A DNA stretch of 64,000 bases from JAYKJB01 sp035284745 [NCBI: Candidatus Sericytochromatia bacterium] (GTDB lineage Bacteria; Cyanobacteriota; Sericytochromatia; S15B-MN24): positions 61,744 to 125,743 of the forward strand of contig JAYKIL010000021.1 in NCBI GenBank assembly GCA_035284745.1, written 5' to 3'. Position 1 is the first letter of the stretch, and each line of letters starts with the position of its first letter. This document shows positions 24,976-33,271 of this stretch, piece by piece. Both the position numbers and the translations under genes were made by a program. The notes beneath the pieces are model-generated. The model worked only from the letters and a program-made list of their open reading frames with translations, did no database searches and had not been told where the DNA came from.

Positions 24976-27417
24976 TTACTTCGCTGCCACGAATTTCACG
25001 CGGAGACTATGCGCTCCTGTCGCGCCCGGCCGCAGACTGCTGGTGGGAAGAACACCCGCCGATGGCTCATAGAGGAACATCGGGCTTTGGAGGCTCACCA
25101 ACTCCCAGTTGTTCATGTTATCGCCGGCGTCACGACCGAACGAGAACCCACGCCCAGGATTAAACGTCACCGTTTCTGTGACTTGCCGCCCATCAATCCG
25201 ATAAGTGATCTCGAACTCTTCGTTCGAATGCAACGCAGGGTTGAAATCACCGGTCAGCGTCAAGTTCAACCGAGAATCGGTATCAATGGTCATGTCGAAG
25301 CCGCCCGACGGCGCCGAGGCATTGTAGTAGGACGCCCCGCCCACCTGAGTGGTTGCGTTGTACAGCGGAATCGTGAATGAACCACCCGCCCCCGTCACCT
25401 TCTGCGTGGCACCAAAGAAGTCGGTGTTGTGACGGACCGTCGCCCCCACCAGGGGTTGGCCGTTCAATGCGGAATTCGAACTGCGTTCGGTCACCCGACC
25501 TGTGTTCGCCACGCGGTTGTACATCCGAAGCCCGTAGGTCGCCGTGCCACCCGGTGCCAAGTTGGTACTGGGCAGCGAACCCTCCGGCACGTAGGTAAAG
25601 GTATCATTCGACACGCTCACCAAAGCATAGTTATTCACATTGTCAGACGTGTCCCGGCCAAAAATCCAGTCTCGGTTGGGGCCGAAAGTGACCGTTTCAT
25701 TCCGCAAAGCGCCATCAATGCGGTACTGAACTTGGAATTGCCGGCCATAGTGCGCCGACCCAAAGTCCGGACCACTCGGTGCCAGCCGCACCTCGGAGTC
25801 CGTGTTCACATCCATCACAAAGCCCGTCGCCTGCCGCAGTTTCCGCCCGCGAACGGTAGACTGCGCATTCCCAAAGCCAGCACCGTTCACCGACACGGAA
25901 GGCGAATTGTGCCACATTGGGATGACGAATTCACCATTGCCGTCCGAGGTCTTGGTCGTTCCGCCTCGGAAGTCTTGCTGGTGACGTACCGTGGCCCCGG
26001 CCAAGGGACGCCCGTTCAGCGAGGAATTTGAACTCGTTTCCCGCACCTGCCCGATGAAATCTTTACCCCGGAAGTAATCCACCCGAGACCGAGTCACCCG
26101 GTCCGTGTATGAATACTGCTCTTGGCGCGAGCGCTGCACCCATTGCGTCACCCAACTGCCACCACCACCAGGCCAACCCCGCCATACTTGGACGGGCTCG
26201 GACCAGTAGACCGTCCGCCACGCCCAGCGGGTGACATTTTCTTGCCAACTCACCACCTGCGACCCCGTGACCAAATTGTTTCCGCGCACCCGCGGGTACT
26301 GCAGCAGGTTGAAAAGATTCGGCGTCGCGCCTTGGCCGCGCATCGTGTACACGAACCACGCTGTACCATCGGCATCGCGTTCCACCCGGGAGGTGGCTGG
26401 TTCTCCCCACACACCCATCGCCCGGTTGAAGTCGTAGCAGGGCTGTTGCAAGGTGGCAGGATTGGCAAAATCGATGTTTCGGCCGGCCAAGTCCAAGGCA
26501 TTCGGATTCACTCGCATCCGCAATTCCAGTTGTGCGCCCGGCGCGATGCGAGCATGCGTCAATTGCACATTGGTAAACGCAATCGGCGGAATATTAAAGG
26601 CCTCACCCGCATCTTCACCGTTTGGCAACGATCTGGTGACCAACGGAGCCGGCAATTCACCGTGCGCAAAAGGGAACTGATCGCTGGGCATGGGGTCCAT
26701 CCACGTCAAACGAACGGCACCATCCTGCGTCAGTGCGCCCGGTGGGATGCGAAGTTCCGCACTGCCGTCCGAATTAACCAAATTGCCACCTGCGGCAGCG
26801 GTCACCGGAATCAACTTGGGGTCCAAAGCCTTCAGAGTGACGTTCAACTCTCCCACTTCGCCTGGAATCACACTCAATGCCACCTGCCGGTTCAGATGTT
26901 TCGGGCCGTTCAGGTCCAAGCGAACATCAGGTTCCGCCTTCACATCAATGGTGAATTTCCCATCCGCGCCCGTCGTGGCCTTAAAACCGTAATAGGTGTT
27001 GACCGTAATTCCCTCAATGGGCGCACCCTTCGTATCGACAACGCGCCCCGTGATTTTCGCATCGGGAACCACCGGTTCTGCCGCGCCTGCTTGCGCCGCA
27101 GCCCCCTTATTGGCTTCAGCCCCCGCTGCGAGGGTCCCTTCGGCCACCGCGCCGGCTTGAGGCGCAACACCCGCTTGCCCGGTCGCACCGCCGTTGGTCG
27201 CACCCGTCGTACCCACGGCCCCCGCCGAGGCGGCATCCCCTGAAGTGGCGGCCGCGCCATTCTCACCGGCCGCTTGACCTGCCGCCGGACGCGCCCCCCG
27301 GGCGCCGCTCGACAAAGTATCCACCGGCAGATTGGGCACACTTTGGCAGCCCACGAACGCCACGCCGATCCCGGTCAACAGCGCGGCGTGAATAATGTTG
27401 TGAGTCTTACTGCGCAT
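24976..27417 (-). CDS. large lipoprotein with duplicated surface module
   Basis: An 813-residue lipoprotein. The ATG at 27417 follows GGAGGGAGGG, and the signal ends in a lipobox (AFVGC). After an Ala/Gly-rich linker, residues about 120-200 look like a carboxypeptidase-regulatory domain (ITGRVVDTKGAPIEGITV), then a ZU5-like stretch (AELRIPPGALTQDGAV). The C-terminal half holds two copies of a module of about 150 residues, each with the signature SSNS-LNG-PL-GATVRH, an FGRD motif (FGRDTSDNVNNY and FGRDAGDNMNNW), and a closing strand ending in PSTNL or PTSSL. The upstream start at 27465 is not needed. Probable cell-surface protein; function unknown. Confidence 0.75.
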   Translation of the reverse strand: MRSKTHNIIHAALLTGIGVAFVGCQSVPNLPVDTLSSGARGARPAAGQAAGENGAAATSGDAASAGAVGTTGATNGGATGQAGVAPQAGAVAEGTLAAGAEANKGAAAQAGAAEPVVPDAKITGRVVDTKGAPIEGITVNTYYGFKATTGADGKFTIDVKAEPDVRLDLNGPKHLNRQVALSVIPGEVGELNVTLKALDPKLIPVTAAAGGNLVNSDGSAELRIPPGALTQDGAVRLTWMDPMPSDQFPFAHGELPAPLVTRSLPNGEDAGEAFNIPPIAFTNVQLTHARIAPGAQLELRMRVNPNALDLAGRNIDFANPATLQQPCYDFNRAMGVWGEPATSRVERDADGTAWFVYTMRGQGATPNLFNLLQYPRVRGNNLVTGSQVVSWQENVTRWAWRTVYWSEPVQVWRGWPGGGGSWVTQWVQRSRQEQYSYTDRVTRSRVDYFRGKDFIGQVRETSSNSSLNGRPLAGATVRHQQDFRGGTTKTSDGNGEFVIPMWHNSPSVSVNGAGFGNAQSTVRGRKLRQATGFVMDVNTDSEVRLAPSGPDFGSAHYGRQFQVQYRIDGALRNETVTFGPNRDWIFGRDTSDNVNNYALVSVSNDTFTYVPEGSLPSTNLAPGGTATYGLRMYNRVANTGRVTERSSNSALNGQPLVGATVRHNTDFFGATQKVTGAGGSFTIPLYNATTQVGGASYYNASAPSGGFDMTIDTDSRLNLTLTGDFNPALHSNEEFEITYRIDGRQVTETVTFNPGRGFSFGRDAGDNMNNWELVSLQSPMFLYEPSAGVLPTSSLRPGATGAHSLRVKFVAAK

Positions 27418-27590
27418 GGGTTTCCCTCCCTCCACGGCCTTCGCCGGAATCGCCCCCAAGCCCACTTTCCTGGGTGCCTTTCACGTAAAAACTTCGACGT
27501 TCTAGTGCATTCGTCACAATCAGACGTAACACCAGCTTACCCGTCTCGCTATCACGTCTAGCATTAAGTTATGGTTATCAAGGTGATGAA

Positions 27591-27611
27591 GCCCTGAATT
27601 CAGATCAGGGC
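27591..27611 (+). promoter_or_regulatory. stem-loop in a divergent intergenic region
   Basis: A perfect 7-bp inverted repeat (GCCCTGA, loop of seven, TCAGGGC) lies 45 bases before the ATG at 27656 and between divergent genes. It has no T tract. It could be a protein-binding operator or an mRNA hairpin. Confidence 0.3.
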
Positions 27612-27655
27612 CCTCGGTGGCGTGCTTGGCGCTTTCGGGGCATAATGATGCCACC

Positions 27656-29179
27656 ATGTACTGGCGCGCGCCATTGGCGGCCTTGCCGCTCTCGTTTATC
27701 GCCACGCTTGCAGCCCAAGCGGCCCCTGAGTTTCGGGACATCTCCCCCGAACATTGGGCCTATGCGCCAGCCACCATCTTGGCTGAACGCCGCATCATGG
27801 CCGGCCGAACCCCGGTCGACTTTTCCGGAGAAGTCCCGCTCACTCGCTACGAACTGGCACAGATTGTCAGTAGTCTATACATCGAGAGGGGTCCGCCAGC
27901 CACGTTTGTCGTCTTGCGCGACATGCCGCCCGGCCACGAGGCCACGCGCGACGTGCAACGGGTGTTGGGGTTTGACCTTCTTCCCAGTGCAAAGCCGGGC
28001 GTCTTTCAAGGAGAGGTCGGCGTGACGCGCCTTGAGATGGTGGTTGCCCTCGATACCTTGCTTGAGAAAAATGGCGTTGCCCCCCCAGCGAGGCGCCGCC
28101 AGACGGTGTTTTTTAACGATGTGCCCAGGGATTCGACCCTGTTTAAAGTTTTGGACCGTATCGTCAATCGCTTTGGATTGGTCGACTCACGCCCCGGGGC
28201 GCGATTCTTCGCATCGAACACGGTCACCCGATTTCAGATGCTTGGGGTGTTGTTAAAGGCCCTTCCTTATTTGAACCCCCAAGTGGATCGGGAGATACAA
28301 CAGGCCTCCCGCCCGTCACCCCGTCCGCTGGCGGTCGCCTCACCGGTCCCAACCCCCGCGGCCACAACGTCTCCCGCCATTCCCCCAAAGGAACTCACGC
28401 CGCCACCGGCAACCACCCCGGTCACCCTTCCTTTGGTAAGCGCCTCGCCGGCCGTCTCGGCGACCGCCGCTCCCGCACCGAGCACTCTGGCATCCCCCAC
28501 AGGACCTATCCTGCGAACGCGCGGCGACATCCAGGCGGGGTTGCTGTTTCTGTATTCCGAGGAACTGCCGCGAGAAACAGGGTCGATTTCGGCGGGTGAA
28601 CCCCTCAATTTCACAGGGGGCATGTTGGGATTCGGCGGTGGAGGGGGTGAGTACTGGCAAGACAGCTGGGGCGGTCGTATTCAGGCCATGAGTGCCTATG
28701 TGGGGTTTGATCTCCCTCACCAAGGAGACATCGTGCCGGTTGACATGCTTGACACGATCGTCAATGGCAGCGCGTGGTGGCGTATGGGCAAGGGTCCCGA
28801 TTGGGAATTTGCGCTGGGAGGGACTGCGTGGCTGCGTTCGACCTATAACATCTCCAACCAGCTCGTGAGTCGCTACTATCTATCCGCCGACAAAACCTAT
28901 TTTGGGGCTGGCCCCAGTGCGATTCTGGGGGTTCGAATGGCTTCCGATCTCGATCTGGTGGGGGCAACCACCCTGCTGCCCATGATTCAAAGCTACAATC
29001 TCCCGGGCAGTTCACCCTTACTGGGCCGCATTGGCATCGACCTTCAGGGGCGCGCGCTGTACCGTCTCGGCGACGGTTGGTGGATGGAGGCACGACTCAA
29101 CGCCCTTCTGAACCCGGCGCTGGCAGGGGGCTCTCAAACCTTGCTTGGAACATCGGTCGGCGTCATGCGAGATTTTTGA
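27656..29179 (+). CDS. SLH-domain protein with barrel-like C-terminal half
   Basis: A 507-residue secreted protein. The signal peptide (residues 1-22) is followed by two to three SLH-like motifs: FRDISPEHWAYAPATILAERRIMAG with LTRYELAQIV, and FNDVPRDSTLFKVLDRIV with VTRFQMLGVLL. A Pro/Thr/Ala-rich linker (about 215-290) leads to a C-terminal region of alternating aromatic strands ending in Phe (VGVMRDF), as in outer-membrane barrels. SLH domains anchor proteins to peptidoglycan-linked polymers, and an SLH plus barrel layout is typical of cyanobacterial and diderm-Firmicute porins. I use ATG 27656; no good ribosome site is seen. Next to lipid-transport genes. Confidence 0.78.
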   Translation: MYWRAPLAALPLSFIATLAAQAAPEFRDISPEHWAYAPATILAERRIMAGRTPVDFSGEVPLTRYELAQIVSSLYIERGPPATFVVLRDMPPGHEATRDVQRVLGFDLLPSAKPGVFQGEVGVTRLEMVVALDTLLEKNGVAPPARRRQTVFFNDVPRDSTLFKVLDRIVNRFGLVDSRPGARFFASNTVTRFQMLGVLLKALPYLNPQVDREIQQASRPSPRPLAVASPVPTPAATTSPAIPPKELTPPPATTPVTLPLVSASPAVSATAAPAPSTLASPTGPILRTRGDIQAGLLFLYSEELPRETGSISAGEPLNFTGGMLGFGGGGGEYWQDSWGGRIQAMSAYVGFDLPHQGDIVPVDMLDTIVNGSAWWRMGKGPDWEFALGGTAWLRSTYNISNQLVSRYYLSADKTYFGAGPSAILGVRMASDLDLVGATTLLPMIQSYNLPGSSPLLGRIGIDLQGRALYRLGDGWWMEARLNALLNPALAGGSQTLLGTSVGVMRDF

Positions 29180-29181
29180 TC

Positions 29182-30021
29182 GTGACGATGGGACTGGTTT
29201 CTGCGGTGGCGTTTCTGTGTGCCCTGACCTCGGCCGGAATGTGGTGGCAAACGGTAGAGTCTGCGCTGGGCCAAGCGCTCGCGGCACCCCTGAATATGCC
29301 GGCACCCCCGGCCCTCAACCTCCAAGCAGACCCATTTTTCACGTTTCCGCGCGGACATATCCCACGGCTGGCGACCCGGCTGGACGGGGTGAAAATTCAA
29401 GGGGTTCCGCTGCCCCCTGTAAAAGTCGTGCTCACGGACGTCCGGCTCGCCCCGCAGGCACTGCTGGGCCTCACGCCGGCCCGCCTGTGCGCCCCGGCCC
29501 GTGTTCTGCTCGCTGCATCAGCAACCGCCGATGAAATAACACACGCCCTGCGGGACCTGACCTTGCAGCCCCAAAATCGCGAACTCACGGTGCCATCAGG
29601 CCCTTTACGAAAAATTTTTGGGGCATCATTCGCTGTCAACGAGCCTCGGGTCGCGCTCTCAGACAAAGCCGTTCGGCTCACGGCAACCCTGAGCAATACC
29701 AAAGGTCAAAACAGAAATCTCACATGCATTTTCGCCCTGAAAGTCGTCGATGAAAAAATCTTGCGGTTCGAGATTTTAGAAATGTCCATCGATGAACGGC
29801 GCATTCCTGCGATCGTCCTGCGGATGATGACACCGCGACTGCCTCCTTTGCTCAACCTCAACTCGCTGAGCGACCCGGGCACACAACTCCGCATCACATC
29901 GTTAAAACTGGCTCCCGAGGAACTCACCCTTCGCATTGAGGGGGAACTGGCACCTCATCCCACACCGTGGCTGCGCCCCCCTGGCCTGCCCGCGCTACAA
30001 AGACCGCTCGCTGGGGAATAA
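29182..30021 (+). CDS. DUF2993 (LmeA-like) lipid-binding domain protein
   Basis: A protein of about 279 residues with one N-terminal membrane segment or signal (LVSAVAFLCALTSAGMWW) and a DUF2993 body (VKIQGVPLPPVKVVLTDVRLAP, then a long LTATLSNTKGQ strand and closing LKLAPEELTLRIEGEL). DUF2993 proteins are common in cyanobacteria and actinobacteria; the mycobacterial LmeA binds phospholipid. The start is GTG at 29182 or ATG at 29188, just after the SLH gene. Position before mlaE suggests a lipid or envelope role (inference). Confidence 0.8.
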   Translation: MTMGLVSAVAFLCALTSAGMWWQTVESALGQALAAPLNMPAPPALNLQADPFFTFPRGHIPRLATRLDGVKIQGVPLPPVKVVLTDVRLAPQALLGLTPARLCAPARVLLAASATADEITHALRDLTLQPQNRELTVPSGPLRKIFGASFAVNEPRVALSDKAVRLTATLSNTKGQNRNLTCIFALKVVDEKILRFEILEMSIDERRIPAIVLRMMTPRLPPLLNLNSLSDPGTQLRITSLKLAPEELTLRIEGELAPHPTPWLRPPGLPALQRPLAGE

Positions 30022-30063
30022 AGCGGGGGGCCACGCGACCAGGAAAAGGACAGAAATACACCA

Positions 30064-30858
30064 TTGGCTTTAATCCGTGCTTTGGAGTCCGTGGGATATG
30101 CCACGCTCAACTTTTTGGAGTTTTTCGGGAATCTGACCATTCTCGCCGGACGCGCCTTGCGATTAGGCTTTAGCGGGCAAATTCACCGCCGCAACGCGAT
30201 CAGCCAATTGGCGTTCATCGGGGTCGATTCCTTGCCCATCGCACTGCTTATCTCGCTGTCCGTGGGCATGGTCTTCACGCTCCAAATCACACACGAATTC
30301 ATCAAATACGGGGCCACCACCGCCATCGGCGGCGTGGTGACCATCGCGTTGTCGCGTGAACTCGCCCCCATCCTTGTCAGTGTGGTGGTGGCCGGGCGCG
30401 TGGGCTCGGCGATCGCTGCGGAACTGGGCTCCATGAAGGTCACCGAGCAAATTGATGCCCTCGAAGCATTTGCCGTAGACCCTGTGAGATATTTAGTGGT
30501 TCCTCGCATGCTCGCCTGCATCATCATGGTGCCGTTGTTGACCGGCGTGGGCCTTTTGGTAGGAGCTTCCGGCGGTTGGCTCATCGCGACGAAAATGATG
30601 GGAATTTCGTCTGCTCTGTTCCTCGACTCGATTCAATCGTTCCTGGTTCCCGAAGATGTCTTTAAGGGCATGTTGAAGGCGGGCGTCTTCGGTTTCTTAA
30701 TCGCGGTCATCGCGTGTCACCAAGGATTAAATGCTCAAAAAGGCGCACAAGGGGTGGGAGCAGCCACCACCAATTCGGTGGTTTACAGCATGATTGCAAT
30801 TTTTGTACTGAATTATTTCCTCAGTATGGTTCTGTTTCCGGGCGGGGGGCTCAAATGA
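30064..30858 (+). CDS. mlaE: MlaE-type ABC permease
   Basis: A 264-residue inner-membrane permease of the MlaE/YrbE family, which moves phospholipids for outer-membrane asymmetry or transport. It has the family pattern IALLISLSVGMVFTLQITHEF, then LSRELAPILVSVVVAGRVGSAIAAELGSMKVTEQIDALEA, the most conserved stretch, and several membrane helices with FGFLIAVIACHQGL near the end. Start TTG at 30064 with AAAAGGAC upstream. The stop overlaps the mlaF start by four bases (ATGA). Confidence 0.93.
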   Translation: MALIRALESVGYATLNFLEFFGNLTILAGRALRLGFSGQIHRRNAISQLAFIGVDSLPIALLISLSVGMVFTLQITHEFIKYGATTAIGGVVTIALSRELAPILVSVVVAGRVGSAIAAELGSMKVTEQIDALEAFAVDPVRYLVVPRMLACIIMVPLLTGVGLLVGASGGWLIATKMMGISSALFLDSIQSFLVPEDVFKGMLKAGVFGFLIAVIACHQGLNAQKGAQGVGAATTNSVVYSMIAIFVLNYFLSMVLFPGGGLK

Positions 30859-31613
30859 AACAAGGACCTGTTATTCGCCTCGACGACGTCCACATGACTT
30901 TTGGGCCTCGCAAAATTCTTCAAGGCATCAATCTCACTTTTTCTCCCGGTCAAACCAGCGTAGTTATTGGGCCTTCGGGTTGTGGGAAGAGTACGGTTTT
31001 GCGCCTGGTGGCCGGACTGCTGAAGCCAACCCGGGGAAGAGTATGGGTCAATGATCGCGACATTACCCAGCTGAATGAACGGGAAATGAAAGCGTATCGT
31101 CAGCAACTGGGTTTCGTCTTTCAGGCCGGGGCCTTGTTCGACTCGATGACCATTGGCGAGAATGTGGCCTTTCCCATTTCAGAACATGCCCGGGTTCCGC
31201 AAGCAGAGTTAGACCGGATCGTGGGTGAAAAACTCACCCGGGTCAATTTACCGGGGCTCGAACACCTATATCCCGCAAACCTGTCGGGCGGCATGCAAAA
31301 ACGGGTCAGCCTGGCACGAGCCATTGCCCGAGACCCCGGCACCATCCTTTACGACGAACCCACGACAGGTCTGGATCCCATCACCAGCACGGTCATCGAA
31401 AACCTGATTGTGGGTTTGACCCACGATACACAGGCCACCTCTATTGTGGTCACGCATCAACACAGCACAATTTATTGCGGCGATACCATCACGATGCTGT
31501 ATCAAGGCCAGGTGGTGGGCAGTGGCACGCCAGCAGAAATGCGCGCCTCGCAGATCCCCCTGATTCGGAACTTTTTGGATGGTATTGTCACGCAAGAACT
31601 CTCGGGGGACTAA
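30855..31613 (+). CDS. mlaF: MlaF-type ABC ATPase
   Basis: A 252-residue ATPase driving the MlaE permease. Walker A GPSGCGKST near residue 40, Q-loop in FVFQAGALFDS, signature LSGGMQKR, Walker B ILYDEPTTGLD, and switch His in VVTHQ. The MlaF-type ALFDSMTIGENVAFP stretch after the Q-loop is clear. ATG 30855 overlaps the mlaE stop. The mlaD gene follows after 100 bases. Confidence 0.95.
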   Translation: MKQGPVIRLDDVHMTFGPRKILQGINLTFSPGQTSVVIGPSGCGKSTVLRLVAGLLKPTRGRVWVNDRDITQLNEREMKAYRQQLGFVFQAGALFDSMTIGENVAFPISEHARVPQAELDRIVGEKLTRVNLPGLEHLYPANLSGGMQKRVSLARAIARDPGTILYDEPTTGLDPITSTVIENLIVGLTHDTQATSIVVTHQHSTIYCGDTITMLYQGQVVGSGTPAEMRASQIPLIRNFLDGIVTQELSGD

Positions 31614-31713
31614 CACTCCGCCGCTGGCGGTGGGACGCCCCGCCCGCCGCTTGAACGCCCGATAAGCGGGTATAGGGGGAGCGAAACACCTTGGAACATC
31701 CACAGAGGCTTTT

Positions 31714-33126
31714 ATGGTTTTTTCTCCTGCTGCTAAAGTCGGTGCGACCACCCTTGTTGCCATCGCCGCGATTGCAGGTGGGCTCAGTTGGCTCACTAAC
31801 TTTTCACTGCGACCATCCGGTTACAACTTTGTCGTGAAATTCTCCGATGTCGCGGGCCTGCTTCCCGGAGCCAACGTTCGATTCATGGGACTCCGGGTCG
31901 GACGGGTAGAAAGACTGGACCCGCGGGGCTCCCTGGTGGAGGTGACGGTTCACGTCAATGATTCGGGCGTTCAACTTCCGAAGGACGGCCGGTACAAGAT
32001 CATGTCGTTGGGAATTATTGGCGAGAAAGCATTGGAAATTTTTCCCGCCAAAGCGGGCCACGCCCCTGCCGAGGGGGATACGGGGGCTCGTTCTCATGCG
32101 TGGTTGAGTGCCAACGACGCGGTGCGGGGGGAAGACCCCTCTCGTCTGGAACTGGTCATGGATGAAGTCACAGACGCATTTTCCTCGTTTCGCAAAGCGG
32201 CGGACCCGAAAAAGTTTGAGGAGCTGTTTGCGCGCACAGCAGAGAATCTGGCGGACACCACGGAAACCGTCAACATGCTCAGCAAGCAAGCTTCAGGCTT
32301 ATTGAGAGGCCTGGAGGGAACCCCACAAAATGTTGCATTACTGATTCACAACCTCAACGACCTGTCAGCACGTGCGGATGGTTTGGTCGCAGCCACTTCC
32401 CCGGCTGAGATAAAAGACATCATTCGAGATATTCGACGCTTGTCTGGTGGCCTGGTGCGGGCCTATGAAACGACGTTTGGTGACAACCAGATGGCGGCCA
32501 ACCAAAAAACCATTCGGGATATACGCCATCTGATCAGCCAGGTAGACCAACTGGCGGCCACCCTGAACTCCACCGCAGGCGACCCTGAGGTTCAACGCGA
32601 CATCAAGGACACCGTGCGAAGTATCCGAGACCTGACCCGCGGCATTTCAGGCGCCACCGCGATGGCCGCACCTAAAAACTTTCAGAGTTTCAGCCTTGAA
32701 CCCACCGTCCAGGCCGTCGCCATGAATTCACCCGTAGGAACCGGCTTGGCAGCCAATCTGGGCGTCAAAGCCAAAGTTTTTGATTTGACAGTGGGAGCGG
32801 GCATTGAGCAAATTGGCGAAGGAAATTTTTTCAATCTTTCCGCGGGAGATGACAAAATATGGGGTCCTGCGGGGTATCACTTCGGCCTCATCCGCTCAAA
32901 AATCGGTGCCGGCGTCGACTACCACTTTAATGAGAACGTGACGCTGTTGGCGCAGCTCTATAATCCCTTCCAACCAGAAGTTCGGCTGGGCCTCAGTTAT
33001 TTTCCGCTGGCTGAGACCCAATACGGCCTGATGGCCCAATGGGCCCGCAATATGTTGAATGACACCGGTTACATTTGGGCGGGATTGGAATGGCGCCCGG
33101 CGACCACGCGGCAAAGCGGCTCATAA
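31714..33126 (+). CDS. mlaD: MlaD-like MCE protein with C-terminal barrel-like domain
   Basis: A 470-residue protein. An N-terminal membrane helix is followed by one MCE domain (about residues 38-112: YNFVVKFSDVAGLLPGANVRFMGLRVGRVERL). A long helical region (about 140-320, with TAENLADTTETVNML and DIRRLSGGL) could form a periplasm-spanning needle. The last 140 residues (about 330-465) look like antiparallel strands rich in Tyr, Phe and Gly (LGVKAKVFDLTVGAGI, KIGAGVDYHF, VRLGLSYFPL), ending near WAGLEWRPA. Ordinary MlaD stops near 180 residues. The layout resembles the MlaD-barrel fusion reported for the diderm Firmicute Veillonella, a possible inner-to-outer membrane bridge. AGAGG lies before the ATG. 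Confidence 0.85.
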   Translation: MVFSPAAKVGATTLVAIAAIAGGLSWLTNFSLRPSGYNFVVKFSDVAGLLPGANVRFMGLRVGRVERLDPRGSLVEVTVHVNDSGVQLPKDGRYKIMSLGIIGEKALEIFPAKAGHAPAEGDTGARSHAWLSANDAVRGEDPSRLELVMDEVTDAFSSFRKAADPKKFEELFARTAENLADTTETVNMLSKQASGLLRGLEGTPQNVALLIHNLNDLSARADGLVAATSPAEIKDIIRDIRRLSGGLVRAYETTFGDNQMAANQKTIRDIRHLISQVDQLAATLNSTAGDPEVQRDIKDTVRSIRDLTRGISGATAMAAPKNFQSFSLEPTVQAVAMNSPVGTGLAANLGVKAKVFDLTVGAGIEQIGEGNFFNLSAGDDKIWGPAGYHFGLIRSKIGAGVDYHFNENVTLLAQLYNPFQPEVRLGLSYFPLAETQYGLMAQWARNMLNDTGYIWAGLEWRPATTRQSGS

Positions 33127-33271
33127 AGCGGCGCGGGTAAAGGCCACGTCAGGCGCTTCGCCGCGGTGTTAAACGGGACCCGTGCAGGGGTATTGCTGAC
33201 ATGAACCGCCGTTCCAATCGTGGGTTGGCGCGGCCCTTATCCTTGTTGCTATTCGATACAGACGAGGGGTC

